Positions 1-8,971 of a DNA stretch of 64,000 bases are shown piece by piece (the stretch's first letter is position 1; each line of letters starts with the position of its first letter). This DNA is from Chryseobacterium formosense (GTDB taxonomy: Bacteria > Bacteroidota > Bacteroidia > Flavobacteriales > Weeksellaceae). The position numbers and the translations under genes are program-made. The DNA lies in the NCBI RefSeq assembly GCF_900116415.1, contig NZ_FPAP01000001.1, forward strand, positions 434,001 through 498,000, in the 5' to 3' direction. The notes beneath the pieces are model-generated. The model was not told where the DNA came from. It saw only the letters and a list, made by a program, of their open reading frames with translations, and made no database searches.

Positions 1-1483
1 AAAATAACTGTTCCTGTATGGTGCGGTCTATCGTTTCCCTTAGAGCTATGATCCTTCGTTTATCTTTTGAATCCCATGATGCAGACCGTTCCAAGACCTC
101 TTCGTCGAAAACCTCGAAAGATTGTCGTGGCGAGACTACTTTGGTCTTTTCATCAAAGATCTTGATCGTTTTGATCTTATTTTCCTTTTTTCCTGCCCAG
201 CTGATATGCTGCTTGAACTCGCCCCTAAACCACATGATGATATTTCCCCGGTCCCTGTTCAAAAAAGAGATCGCAATACCGCAACAGCTCTTGTCCAGGC
301 CAAGCTTTTTCCCATGGGTCTTGTAAAAAGAATCATCATAGAAGATCTTATCTTCCAGGTTCTTCTGGGCCCAAGCCGAAATTTTTTTCAGGGCACTGCC
401 AGAAGGTGTCCTTCCACTGCTTTTGATCTCACCGTCTATGATGGTCGCAAGACCATCTGTCTCCGAGATCTCCCTCATCGTATTGATGTGGCGGGAGAAA
501 GACTCAGCTATACTTTGAAATGCCAGCAGTTCAATTTTCAGATCCAGACATTTTTCCAACAGGATCCTGTCATACTCCATGGTGTATGCGGAGAGAAAGG
601 AGTGGTAGGAGTTTGCAGCAATGAATGTTGCAATCTCGGCACTGATCCTATGGTCAAGATCTATATGTTTTTGATAGGTACTATGGCAGGTTACAAGACC
701 CCACAGCTCATTATCTATGATGATCGATATGCTGAAACTGGATGCAATTTTAGCATTGATCAGATATTCAACGTGAATGGGAGATAATGCTCTGACACTC
801 GATATTGTAAGGTCCACCTTTTCAATATTGCTCAGTATCTTGACAGGCTTGTCATTCACATCGCTTAAGATCCTTTTGAAATTTTTAAGATATAGTGCCC
901 TCGCCTGGGAAGGAATGTCACTTTCCGGGTAATGCAGGTCGAGATAACTTTCCATATTGGCATTCTTTGCCTCGGCAATGACCTTTCCACTTTTGTCCTC
1001 ATTGAATTGATAGACCATGACGCGGTCGTAGTCCGTGATCTCTTTGATCTTTTCAACCAAAAATTCCCAGATGTTCGAGCCTTGTCTATTTGAGATCAGA
1101 TTTTTGATCTTCTTAACCAGCAGGCTATTGTCTTTCGCATTTAAGATACAGCTTTCAAGTTCAACGTAGATAATATCATTGTGCCTGTAAAAAGTGATAT
1201 GATATTCGATCCCATCAATGGCAATTCTGTCGATATATTTTACATCTTCCTCTGCGGACGACATCACAAACAGAAACTGTGGGCTTTCAAAGATGAACCT
1301 AAGTTCGGGGATATCAATGGTTTTTTGCCCTAAGAAGGACTGGTCGATCTTACAAATATGATCGATATTTTCACTATAAAATTCGATCTTATTCGTCAAT
1401 GCACCTATACCTATCAGATACCCAAAACTTTGGATGTAGCCTGGCTGATGTATTATGATCTCATTGCACTCTACTGCTCTCAT
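1..1483 (-). CDS. Bacteriophytochrome photosensory protein, 3' end cut by window edge
   Basis: Red/far-red photoreceptor that covalently binds a bilin and usually passes the signal to a C-terminal output domain such as a histidine kinase; that part lies outside the window. Reading from the ATG at 1483 gives 494 open codons. PAS domain: Cys6 precedes an IHQPGYIQSFGYL stretch, the bacteriophytochrome chromophore-attachment context. GAF domain, about residues 130-300: YDRVMVYQF, HYPESDIP (the conserved Asp-Ile-Pro) and SPIHVEYL followed by a Cys-His pair that in relatives contacts the bilin. PHY domain: PRQSFE tongue motif near the cut end. An in-frame stop lies two codons before this ATG, so the start is secure. 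A heme oxygenase to make biliverdin is not seen here. Family call is firm; output domain unknown. Confidence 0.93.
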   Translation of the reverse strand, partial: MRAVECNEIIIHQPGYIQSFGYLIGIGALTNKIEFYSENIDHICKIDQSFLGQKTIDIPELRFIFESPQFLFVMSSAEEDVKYIDRIAIDGIEYHITFYRHNDIIYVELESCILNAKDNSLLVKKIKNLISNRQGSNIWEFLVEKIKEITDYDRVMVYQFNEDKSGKVIAEAKNANMESYLDLHYPESDIPSQARALYLKNFKRILSDVNDKPVKILSNIEKVDLTISSVRALSPIHVEYLINAKIASSFSISIIIDNELWGLVTCHSTYQKHIDLDHRISAEIATFIAANSYHSFLSAYTMEYDRILLEKCLDLKIELLAFQSIAESFSRHINTMREISETDGLATIIDGEIKSSGRTPSGSALKKISAWAQKNLEDKIFYDDSFYKTHGKKLGLDKSCCGIAISFLNRDRGNIIMWFRGEFKQHISWAGKKENKIKTIKIFDEKTKVVSPRQSFEVFDEEVLERSASWDSKDKRRIIALRETIDRTIQEQLF

Positions 1484-1553
1484 ACATTAAATTCTTAAAA
1501 TGAAATTAGGATCATCGATCTTCTGTAACCACAATTCCAATTTGACTCTTATG

Positions 1554-1582
1554 CAAATTTATAAAAAATAAAGATGACCAAA
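1554..1582 (-). promoter_or_regulatory. Bacteroidetes-type promoter for the phytochrome gene
   Basis: On the minus strand TTTG (1582-1579), a 17-nt spacer and TAAATTTG (1561-1554) match the primary sigma consensus TTTG-N17-23-TAnnTTTG of Bacteroidota. Expected transcription start is near 1546, about 60 nt before the ATG at 1483. Confidence 0.65.
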
Positions 1583-1646
1583 AACAAGCCGTCATGGCAA
1601 ATATTTACGGTTGAAGAATATCTGATCTTAAGCACTGATCATAGAG

Positions 1647-1856
1647 TCACATAAGTTTTTCCATCAAGGGCTGTGGAAATCTATATAAAATTTCATCATT
1701 GACCGTTGTCCTTTTCAACAAGCTTCCTTTCTGATCCGATCGTAGTTTTATTGTATGGTGAATGTCGATCTTTTTGACAATATATTCATTTCTAAAACCA
1801 AAGATCTTTTCGGTACTACGAAAAGGTAGTGATTTTATATGATGGGCAATTTTCAA
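1647..1856 (-). CDS. Small hypothetical protein (69 aa)
   Basis: Unrecognised basic protein, rich in Lys, Arg, His and Ile, with no signal peptide, membrane segment or Cys motif. It points toward the phytochrome gene but the phytochrome has its own promoter in the 163-nt gap, so they need not be co-transcribed. It is divergent from the HTH gene at 1919, with a 12-bp palindrome between them. Whether it is translated is uncertain; the support is an uninterrupted frame and a plausible position. Confidence 0.35.
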   Translation of the reverse strand: MKIAHHIKSLPFRSTEKIFGFRNEYIVKKIDIHHTIKLRSDQKGSLLKRTTVNDEILYRFPQPLMEKLM

Positions 1857-1872
1857 CTTTACCCCAATAAAA

Positions 1873-1884
1873 AGTTGATCAACT
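1873..1884. promoter_or_regulatory. Perfect 12-bp palindrome AGTTGATCAACT, possible operator
   Basis: The palindrome lies in the 62-nt gap between the divergent genes ending their 5' sides at 1856 and 1919, 35 nt before the HTH protein start. A position like this fits binding by a dimeric regulator such as the adjacent HTH protein. This is inference from symmetry and place only. Confidence 0.4.
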
Positions 1885-1918
1885 GTTCAAATCATTATTA
1901 ACATCAAAAAATCACATT

Positions 1919-2200
1919 ATGAATATCGAAAGAACAGAATTTATTGCATGGATGGAGAAGGTCATGGAGCGATTCGACATCCTCAAAGAACAAGTCAGTT
2001 CCAGCCAATCCCGATTCATAGAGATCGACGGCGAAGTGCTGCTGGACAATCAAGATGTGTTGCAACTTCTAAAGATCAGTTCAAGATCTTTGCAACGCTA
2101 CCGCACGGACAAAAAGCTGCCTTACTACACCATAAGCGGCAAGCTGTATTACAAACTGTCCGATGTCCATCAGCTTATCAGGCAATGCCTAAGTTCGTAA
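1919..2200 (+). CDS. Helix-turn-helix (MerR/excisionase-like) protein, 93 aa
   Basis: Small DNA-binding protein of the helix-turn-helix 17 / excisionase-like class common beside topB in Bacteroidetes conjugative transposons. Residues 1-38 form a charged amphipathic helix; residues 40-90 carry the winged-helix pattern: EVLLDNQDVLQLLKIS (first helices), SSRSLQRYRTDKKLPYY (recognition helix and turn), then a YYKLSDVHQLI wing/helix. Such proteins regulate excision or transfer genes; its own target is unknown. It heads a plus-strand module with the DUF3945-type gene and topB. The start is the first ATG after the divergent spacer. Confidence 0.75.
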   Translation: MNIERTEFIAWMEKVMERFDILKEQVSSSQSRFIEIDGEVLLDNQDVLQLLKISSRSLQRYRTDKKLPYYTISGKLYYKLSDVHQLIRQCLSS

Positions 2201-2299
2201 CAAAACAAAGACATTAGCTGCCAAAGACCTACCTATAATCACATTTACTATCAATCAATTATAGGTGCATCTATTTTCGTCTTATCAAAATCAATTGTG

Positions 2300-3748
2300 A
2301 TGGAAGAAACAGCACATAATGAAGCCAATGAGATCAAACCGGTATCAGACACACTTCTAGTATTGACCAAAGACACCAATAAGATCGAAATGGTCAAAGG
2401 AATAGACAAAGAAGGAAATCTTCAAAAGTTCCCGCCAGATGACAAGAAAGAGAATGACCAGTGGGTAAGGGTTGACAAGCACGGCGACATCTTCTCCAAT
2501 TTCTTTTCCAATTTCTACCGGCAGCTTAAAGATCCTACGCATTTCAATTTCTTCAAGATCTCGGAATATGATGCGGTCAATACCGCGAAAGACCTTCAGT
2601 ACTATGTCGATCAGGCATCACCTGAAGAAAAGGAAAAGCTGAAAGAATATGCAATACAATTAAAAAATACAAACCCATTAAAAAATCAGAATACAATGGA
2701 AAACAACACAGACAATCAGGAATACCGTTTCCAGCCGGAACAGATCGACTGGAAGACGATGGAAAAATTCGGGCTAAATCAGGAAAAGCTTGAAAAGATG
2801 AATGCTATGGACTCTCTTCTAAGAGGGTTCAAGACAAACACTTTAATTCCCATCACCATCAATCTGGGAACAGCGGTCAGCAAGATGGATGTCCGATTAT
2901 CTCTTCAGACAGCAGACAATGGCGAGGTCGGCATCAATATCCATGGCATCCGAAAGGAACCAAACTACAATCTTAAGTTCCTCGGTCACGAGTTCACGGA
3001 AGAAGACAAGAAAAATCTTAAAGAAAGCGGAAATATGGGAAGGGTCGTCGATCTGGTCAATCCCAAGACCGATGAGATCATTCCGTCCGTCATCAGCCGT
3101 GACCGACTGACCAATGAGCTGGTCGCCTACAAGGCAGAGTATATTAAGATCCCTGATGAGATCAAAGGCATCAAGCTTGATGATCATCAAAAACAAACAC
3201 TATTAGAGGGAAAACCACTTTACCTCGAGGGAATGACCTCCAAAAAAGGAGAACTGTTCGATGCCACCGTCCAGTTCAATGCGGATAAACGCTATGTCGA
3301 ATTCATCTTCAACAATAACCAAAGCCAGCAACAATCACAGCAACAATCAGAATCCAATCAGCAAAGTCAAAAAAATGAAGGGGAAGCTCCAAGAGTTTTC
3401 CGGGAAAAAGAACTGGATGATGCACAATACGATAAATTCAAGGCAGGACAGACGGTCTATATCGATGGTCTTACGGACAGCAAAGGAAAAGCCTATCAAG
3501 GATACATCACTTTCAACAAGGAAATGTCTAAAACGGACTTTTCCTTTACCAATCCCAACAAGCTGAAGGAAAAAGCCCAGCCATCCGAAGACCATAAGAC
3601 CCAAAAGGCGGTCAATTCCGATGGCAAGACCAATGAGGCGACAAAGAACATCAAAGAACCATTAGAATCCAAACAGCAGCAACCCGCCAACAAACAGCAG
3701 GAAGCCCAGCAGAAGAAACCGACCAGATCCAAAGGGCGCAAGATGTAA
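2300..3748 (+). CDS. DUF3945/DUF4099-type conjugative transposon protein
   Basis: Large hydrophilic protein found next to topB in Bacteroidetes elements; biochemical role not established. Residues about 10-90 contain a DUF4099-like start (VLTKDTNKIEMVKGIDKEG). Two or more DUF3945-like repeats follow, each with a pattern like LLEGKPLYLEGMTSKKGELFDATVQF or GQTVYIDGLTDSKGKAYQGYITF (about residues 305-335 and 390-415). Between and after them are low-complexity Gln/Asn/Lys stretches, including a run of NNQSQQQSQQQS. I prefer the ATG at 2300; a GTG directly before it (2297) is in frame. Likely co-transcribed with topB 57 nt downstream. A role with DNA processing during transfer is inferred from position. 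Confidence 0.75.
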   Translation: MEETAHNEANEIKPVSDTLLVLTKDTNKIEMVKGIDKEGNLQKFPPDDKKENDQWVRVDKHGDIFSNFFSNFYRQLKDPTHFNFFKISEYDAVNTAKDLQYYVDQASPEEKEKLKEYAIQLKNTNPLKNQNTMENNTDNQEYRFQPEQIDWKTMEKFGLNQEKLEKMNAMDSLLRGFKTNTLIPITINLGTAVSKMDVRLSLQTADNGEVGINIHGIRKEPNYNLKFLGHEFTEEDKKNLKESGNMGRVVDLVNPKTDEIIPSVISRDRLTNELVAYKAEYIKIPDEIKGIKLDDHQKQTLLEGKPLYLEGMTSKKGELFDATVQFNADKRYVEFIFNNNQSQQQSQQQSESNQQSQKNEGEAPRVFREKELDDAQYDKFKAGQTVYIDGLTDSKGKAYQGYITFNKEMSKTDFSFTNPNKLKEKAQPSEDHKTQKAVNSDGKTNEATKNIKEPLESKQQQPANKQQEAQQKKPTRSKGRKM

Positions 3749-3805
3749 TCCAAGACTTAAAATTACAATCACAAAAACAATTCTAATCATATTAAATCCA
3801 ATCTT

Positions 3806-5926
3806 ATGAAAGCCATCATCGCAGAAAAACCCAGTGTCGCAAGAGAGATCGCCCAGTTGTTAAATGCCAACGAAAGAAAAGACTGTTACCTGGAAGGCAA
3901 CGGGTATTGTGTGACCTGGGCTTTAGGTCATCTGGTATCGTTGGGAATGCCCGAAGATCATGGTATAAGAGGCTTTGACAAAGCCTCTTTGCCTATCTTT
4001 CCAGATCCATTCCTTTTGATCCCAAGACCCATCAAAAAGCAAAACCAAAAAGGTTATCAGCCTGATCCTTCCGCACTCAAACAATTAAAGATCATAGAAA
4101 ATATCATCAATCGGTGCGACAGTATCATTGTCGCTACCGATGCAGGAAGGGAAGGAGAGCTTATCTTCAGATACATCTACCACTATCTGAAATGCAACAA
4201 ACCTTTTGAAAGACTTTGGATCAGTTCTCTTACAGAAAAGGCGATACAGGACGGTTTCAAAAAACTCCAGCCCGGTTCAGTATTCGACGGTTTGTATATG
4301 GCAGCCAAAGCCAGAAGCGAAGCCGACTGGCTGGTCGGGATCAATGCCACCCAGGCATTGAGCATTGCCGCCAATCAGGATGTATATTCTTTAGGAAGGG
4401 TACAGACCCCGACACTGGCTTTGATCTGCAAAAGATTTGAAGACCATCAAAATTTCAAACAGAAGAAATACTTCCAGATCCAGTTAAAGCACCGAAAAGA
4501 ATATCTGGACTTCACAAGCCAATCAGCACAACAATGGGAAGACAAAAAACAGGCAGAGCAGATCCTAAGATCCATAGAGCGGGAGGGCAGGGCTACTGTT
4601 GAGAATGTCTCAATCCAAACTGTAAAAGAACAATCGCCCCTACTTTATGACCTGACAGAACTTCAAAAAGAGGCCAATAGAAAGCTAGGTCTTTCAGCTG
4701 ATGAGGTCTTGCAGACTGCGCAGTCACTTTATGAAAAGAGATTCATCACCTATCCACGAACCGGCAGTAAGTACATTCCCAAAGACCTGTGGTCAGAGAT
4801 CCCGGAGCTGGTCAGAATCTTAAACACAACCGATCAATTCAAACCTGCCATTTCAACGCTCAAATTCGGCAACTTCAACAAAAGGATGGTGAATGATCTA
4901 AAAGTAACCGACCACCACGGACTTTTGATCACCACAAAAATCCCATCCGCACTTACCGCAACCGAAAAAGCGATCTACGATATGATTGCCTACCGTTTAC
5001 TGGAATCCCTTTCGGAACATTGCAGCAAACAGGTCAGTCATATTACGCTCAAAGTACATCATTATGAATTCAACATCAAAGGATCAAAAATACTAACTAA
5101 GGGCTGGCGAGCCATCAAAGGGATCCTCTCAGACCATAACAATAATAACAAAAATAACGACAGCACTTCCAATAACCATAATGTCGAAGAAACACTTATT
5201 GACCTGCCAGAAATGAAAATCGGGGATGAACTGAAAATTTCGCAAGCTGTGCTACATGAAAAAACGACCAAACCTCCCAAACTTTACAATGAGGCAGATC
5301 TTTTGTCAGCGATGGAAAATGCAGGAAGATCACTCGAAGATAAAGATCAGCAGAAAGCCATTTCGAATATCGGGATCGGTACACCAGCCACCAGAGCCTC
5401 CATCATTGAAACCCTGCTCGGCAGAAACTACATCATCCGAAAGAGCAAAGCCTTGGTACCAACCGAAAAAGGACTGAAAGTTTATCACCTTGTCAAAGAG
5501 CAAAAGATCGCCAATGTACAAATGACCGCAGAGTGGGAGATGGCATTGGACAAAATTGAAAAAGGTGAACTCAATTCAAAAGAATTCATCACCAATATCA
5601 AAAACTACACATCAGAAATTACTAAAGAACTTTTATCATTGGCAATCCCTCAAGAAAGCATTCCTGCACTAAAATGCCCAAAATGCCAACATCATAATCT
5701 GATCGTCAAGGAAAAGATTGTCAAATGTCCAGATGAGCAATGCAACTGGTTACAGTTCAGAACTGTTTGCGGAGTACAGCTCAGCATAGAGCAGATCACT
5801 TCACTCATCAATAATAAAAGAACCCCGCTCATCAAAAATATGAAAGCCAAGAACGGCAAAAAGTTCAGTGCCTATATTGTTTTGAAAGACGACCACAAAA
5901 CCATATTTGAATTTCCCAATTACTAA
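3806..5926 (+). CDS. topB: DNA topoisomerase III (type IA)
   Basis: Type IA topoisomerase that cuts and reseals one strand through a 5'-phosphotyrosine bond; element-borne copies resolve DNA during conjugation or replication. TOPRIM domain: AEKPSVA with Glu7 at the N-terminus and VATDAGREGE (Asp and Glu metal ligands) near residues 108-117. The catalytic tyrosine is Y316 in RFITYPRTGS. The helical gate motif GIGTPATRASIIETL is near residue 520. A C-terminal four-cysteine Zn ribbon (CPKC...CPDEQC) spans about 625-650. At 706 residues it has the normal length of the family. It belongs to the plus-strand maintenance module and is intact. Confidence 0.97.
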   Translation: MKAIIAEKPSVAREIAQLLNANERKDCYLEGNGYCVTWALGHLVSLGMPEDHGIRGFDKASLPIFPDPFLLIPRPIKKQNQKGYQPDPSALKQLKIIENIINRCDSIIVATDAGREGELIFRYIYHYLKCNKPFERLWISSLTEKAIQDGFKKLQPGSVFDGLYMAAKARSEADWLVGINATQALSIAANQDVYSLGRVQTPTLALICKRFEDHQNFKQKKYFQIQLKHRKEYLDFTSQSAQQWEDKKQAEQILRSIEREGRATVENVSIQTVKEQSPLLYDLTELQKEANRKLGLSADEVLQTAQSLYEKRFITYPRTGSKYIPKDLWSEIPELVRILNTTDQFKPAISTLKFGNFNKRMVNDLKVTDHHGLLITTKIPSALTATEKAIYDMIAYRLLESLSEHCSKQVSHITLKVHHYEFNIKGSKILTKGWRAIKGILSDHNNNNKNNDSTSNNHNVEETLIDLPEMKIGDELKISQAVLHEKTTKPPKLYNEADLLSAMENAGRSLEDKDQQKAISNIGIGTPATRASIIETLLGRNYIIRKSKALVPTEKGLKVYHLVKEQKIANVQMTAEWEMALDKIEKGELNSKEFITNIKNYTSEITKELLSLAIPQESIPALKCPKCQHHNLIVKEKIVKCPDEQCNWLQFRTVCGVQLSIEQITSLINNKRTPLIKNMKAKNGKKFSAYIVLKDDHKTIFEFPNY

Positions 5927-5962
5927 ATTTATCTAAAAATAAGTATCTTAGAAATAAAAATT

Positions 5963-6181
5963 ATGAAAGTATTTCTATGTTATCAAAATGGATCCGTAGA
6001 AATCAAATGGGATCTACCATTTCTTCCCCGTACCGGAGAATATATTTCAACCACTGAACTTTTATCTGAGAAAGAATTCAAACAGTTGGGCACAAAAAAA
6101 GATTATCTCAAAATCATCAACATCTCATGGTTTTTGTATAAAGATGGGAAACAGTCTTCAGTGGAAATTCTATTAGAATAA
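5963..6181 (+). CDS. Small hypothetical protein downstream of topB (72 aa)
   Basis: Not recognised. It encodes a compact soluble protein with alternating hydrophobic and charged positions (EIKWDLPFLPRTGEYIS, then IINISWFLYKDGKQSSVEILLE), suggesting a small beta-rich fold. It starts 36 nt after topB on the same strand and probably shares its transcript. The spacing, codon use like topB and the complete frame support it as real. No function can be proposed. Confidence 0.6.
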   Translation: MKVFLCYQNGSVEIKWDLPFLPRTGEYISTTELLSEKEFKQLGTKKDYLKIINISWFLYKDGKQSSVEILLE

Positions 6182-6339
6182 TAAACTAAACTAATTATTT
6201 TAATTAAAGTTGTGAAAATATATTTATTAAGGCAGTGTAAAAAGTTCTCTAGTGTTGAAAACCATTTTAAGAGTAATCCACCACAAGTAAATTCTTTAAA
6301 AGATAGTTTCGGTTGTGATAAATAAGTCATGGAAAATTA

Positions 6340-7632
6340 TTATTCAGGAAATTCCTGATTTGTAAATTTTCCTTCAGTTAAATCAGTAAACCAACCTAAA
6401 GTTTTTATGTCGTTTTTTACTAATTCCTCATATTCTTTTGGGTAGGGCTTAATATTTTCAATTAAGCCAAATTTTAAAAAATGGTCTTTATTTGTTGAAA
6501 TCAAAATAATGGTTGGATATTTATATTTTGTATAGACATTAAATGATTCGACAGCTAGGTTGTTCAATATGTTGAACATCTCATTAGTCATTTCTTCTGT
6601 GTAACTCGTAAACAGAATCCCTATTTCCCCGAAGTCTACTAATCTTCTTCCGAAATATAATCCTGTATTATGAGCATTTTTCTTGTGAAAATCAAAATAA
6701 CTCTCTCCAATTGATCGCCTTGTTAAACGATCAAATGATAATAAATGTTTTGCTAATTCTTCTCTGTATGGAGTAATATTTATTAATAATTCATTCTCAA
6801 CAAATCCATCGACGAAATAACTTATTTTGTCAGCTTCTTTTTTGTTTTCAAATCTTTTTCTCGAAATAAACTCATTCCATTTATTGTCTATGACTAAATA
6901 GAATCCATTTACTGTTTCATCATTTAAAATATCAGGAAACTCTCTCTTATTTTCAAAAAAGTGAGCTAATAAATCTTTCTCAGTGCCTGACAGTAGAACT
7001 GTTTTTGTATTATTGTCAAAGCTATTTTCTGTTATTGAAAAGAATTCTTTCTGCGTTTCAACTGAAAAGTCATCTTCTTCGGCAGGAAGAATAATGGTAA
7101 ATTTATCTTTAAAAAGCTTTTCCCTTTTTTCAATATAATCAATAAAGTCCGGGACTGTATCTAATTCTTTGATAATTGTTTCAAAAGAGTCTCTATCAAA
7201 TAATGTTATAAAATCTCCATTATTGGTAATTGAGCTGAATGGATAAAATTTGACATTCTCACCTAAATTTACTATAATTCTAAAAGTTTTTTTAATAGAA
7301 TCTTTAGGGAAAATTTCTTCAAATTGTTTATCAGGATGTTTTATTCGAACTTCATCCCTTGAAAATAAAGCTTTGTAAGCCCCATTGATTTGCTTCGTAG
7401 CTTTGGAAATAGTATTGTTGAAATAACGATTATGATTACCCTTAAATTCATAATTCTTTACTGAAAAGATTATGGCTATATCTTTAAAAATAATTAGTAA
7501 ATCACAGATTTCTTTTTTATTGCCATTTTCCAACTTTGGACTTGGATAACACCAATACTTAAAAAATGTTGAGAAAGCTAACTGATTAACAAATTCTTCT
7601 CCTTCGGTTCCTCTAATTTGACTATCCATCAT
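6340..7632 (-). CDS. Nuclease-like protein with NERD/PD-(D/E)XK-type N-terminus
   Basis: Candidate defence nuclease. The first 90 residues follow the order of a NERD-like PD-(D/E)XK fold: EGEEFVNQL (Glu12/13), ICDLLII (Asp44) and AIIFSVK (Lys59), then a long helix (KATKQINGAYKAL). The usual acidic residue two before the Lys is a Ser (S57-V-K59), so activity is uncertain. Residues 100-430 are not recognised; they are rich in Phe, Glu and Lys without membrane segments. It is the last gene of a minus-strand series, 9 nt after the Mrr-like gene, which suggests a two-gene functional unit. Base composition is strongly AT-rich compared with topB, as in the rest of this island. Confidence 0.6.
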   Translation of the reverse strand: MMDSQIRGTEGEEFVNQLAFSTFFKYWCYPSPKLENGNKKEICDLLIIFKDIAIIFSVKNYEFKGNHNRYFNNTISKATKQINGAYKALFSRDEVRIKHPDKQFEEIFPKDSIKKTFRIIVNLGENVKFYPFSSITNNGDFITLFDRDSFETIIKELDTVPDFIDYIEKREKLFKDKFTIILPAEEDDFSVETQKEFFSITENSFDNNTKTVLLSGTEKDLLAHFFENKREFPDILNDETVNGFYLVIDNKWNEFISRKRFENKKEADKISYFVDGFVENELLINITPYREELAKHLLSFDRLTRRSIGESYFDFHKKNAHNTGLYFGRRLVDFGEIGILFTSYTEEMTNEMFNILNNLAVESFNVYTKYKYPTIILISTNKDHFLKFGLIENIKPYPKEYEELVKNDIKTLGWFTDLTEGKFTNQEFPE

Positions 7633-7641
7633 AAATAAATT

Positions 7642-8616
7642 TTATCCATTCTCATGGTTAATAATTTCAAATCTATTAAATATTTTATCTATATCAACAT
7701 AGTATATCTCCTCATATGGAGTACCGCTGTATGAAAATTTACAATAGAAGTGAGGATGAAGATGATATTCATTACCGTCGATATCGTAATCAATGATTTC
7801 TGAATAATTGATTTTTCCAATTTTAGAAACTATAAAGTTATTGCCATTTGTTTTCTCTTCAGGTTTGAGAAATCTCCATTTATTATTTTGTAATGAAATT
7901 ATTTCGTGTGTACTTATGATAAATTCTAAACCTTTATCATAAGTTTGGTATAATCCTGCATTGTACCAATCATATTCACCAAACTCATTAGGTTCATTTG
8001 TGTGAGGGTAACTTTTGTCGTTAAATTTTCGAATTAACATTTTCGATTTTCTTTTTCGATTTTTAAGAGGGTAGTTGAGCCAATCTGAAAAATCTTTTTT
8101 TATACGGTTTTTCAAAGTCTGATTTCTCAAAAAGTTTTCCTCTTCATTTTCAGTAGTCCATAAAAATTGAGGATAGTACTTTTTCAATAACTTTTCATTG
8201 TTTAAAATTAGATCCTGGATGGTATTCCATCCCCAAAATGTAATATCAAACTTACAATCGTACATTTCCTTAATGTCCTCACAATATTCATCAAAATCTG
8301 GATGATTTTCAAGAGTAGTTACTATATACAATCTATTAAATTTGATTCTTAAATCATTGCTGATTATTTTTTTTACATCCTCCTCAATATCGTTAAGCAA
8401 CTCTTTTTTAAGCAATGACTGTTTTCTTGAAAGATCTTTCTTCTTACATTGGATAACAGTATCTAATTCGACAGAAAAAATATCAATTCCTTTCTGTTTG
8501 TGGCCTTGCTTTCCAAACTTCTTGAAACTTGCTGTTGCATTTTGTAAATTAAATAGGTCACAAATTAAATCTTCAAAATCTGTCGAATTTTCGATAGGAG
8601 GAAGCTGTAATTTCAT
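7642..8616 (-). CDS. Mrr-like restriction endonuclease-domain protein
   Basis: Predicted DNA nuclease of the Mrr/PD-(D/E)XK class. The N-terminus has FEDLICDLF (Glu15), GKQGHKQKGIDIF (Asp45) and VIQCKKK (Gln56, Lys58): the E...D...QxK catalytic triad of Mrr-type enzymes, preceded by the typical charged glycine-containing loop. A Rossmann-like strand and helix follow (LYIVTTLENHPDFDEYCE). The C-terminal half (about 180-324) is unrecognised and may sense the target. Nine nt separate it from the next nuclease-like gene. About 100 nt separate it from the three small genes of the trypsin-STAND operon, so it may belong to that operon or be an independent pair. Confidence 0.7.
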   Translation of the reverse strand: MKLQLPPIENSTDFEDLICDLFNLQNATASFKKFGKQGHKQKGIDIFSVELDTVIQCKKKDLSRKQSLLKKELLNDIEEDVKKIISNDLRIKFNRLYIVTTLENHPDFDEYCEDIKEMYDCKFDITFWGWNTIQDLILNNEKLLKKYYPQFLWTTENEEENFLRNQTLKNRIKKDFSDWLNYPLKNRKRKSKMLIRKFNDKSYPHTNEPNEFGEYDWYNAGLYQTYDKGLEFIISTHEIISLQNNKWRFLKPEEKTNGNNFIVSKIGKINYSEIIDYDIDGNEYHLHPHFYCKFSYSGTPYEEIYYVDIDKIFNRFEIINHENG

Positions 8617-8716
8617 AAAATGTATTTTTTTAAATAATTTTTATTCAAGATCGGAAAAATGATTTTTTCTTAATTTTTTAATAATTGACCATTAGCTAAG
8701 TTTATTTACAATAGAA

Positions 8717-8971
8717 TCATATATTTTTCATCCATTTTTGCATATTAGCCTGAAGCCTAATCATTTCATTAACAGTCAGCAAATTAATTCTAAAGTTTGG
8801 AGTTTTCTTAACCTTTTCTAGATGAGGATAAGTTGCCCACATTACATTTTGAATAAGATCTTGATTACCAGAATTTATTTTATTATTAAAGTCTTCAATT
8901 ACTAAATTCAAATTATGCTCCATCTCTGTTCTATTCATTGGAGGAGGCATTCCATATTTTTTATCGTTCAT
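8717..8971 (-). CDS. Small protein 3 of the trypsin-STAND operon (84 aa)
   Basis: Unrecognised family. The C-terminal part, NFRINLLTVNEMIR, matches the same region in the two small proteins encoded immediately upstream. The N-terminal part (residues 1-50) is different and mostly helical. The ATG at 8971 is preferred over the upstream in-frame ATG at 9022 because it overlaps the stop of the preceding gene by 11 nt, a normal translational-coupling distance. A role as partner, substrate or effector of the protease-ATPase protein is inferred from the operon. Confidence 0.6.
   Translation of the reverse strand: MNDKKYGMPPPMNRTEMEHNLNLVIEDFNNKINSGNQDLIQNVMWATYPHLEKVKKTPNFRINLLTVNEMIRLQANMQKWMKNI

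Noticed and set aside
122..787. Open plus-strand frame of 221 codons
   Set aside because: It lies antisense to the bacteriophytochrome frame, which has clear PAS-GAF-PHY motifs; the plus-strand product has no family features.
865..1056. Minus-strand frame of 63 codons
   Set aside because: Out of frame within the phytochrome gene; a shadow.
2897..3196. Frames opposite the DUF3945-type gene
   Set aside because: Antisense shadows of a well-supported gene.
3325..3380. CAA/CAG-rich stretch as a DNA repeat
   Set aside because: It encodes a low-complexity Gln/Ser linker; not a separate repeat element.
6212..6325. GTG-initiated 37-aa frame
   Set aside because: Weak start, no clear ribosome site, no family; the convergent intergenic region explains it equally well.
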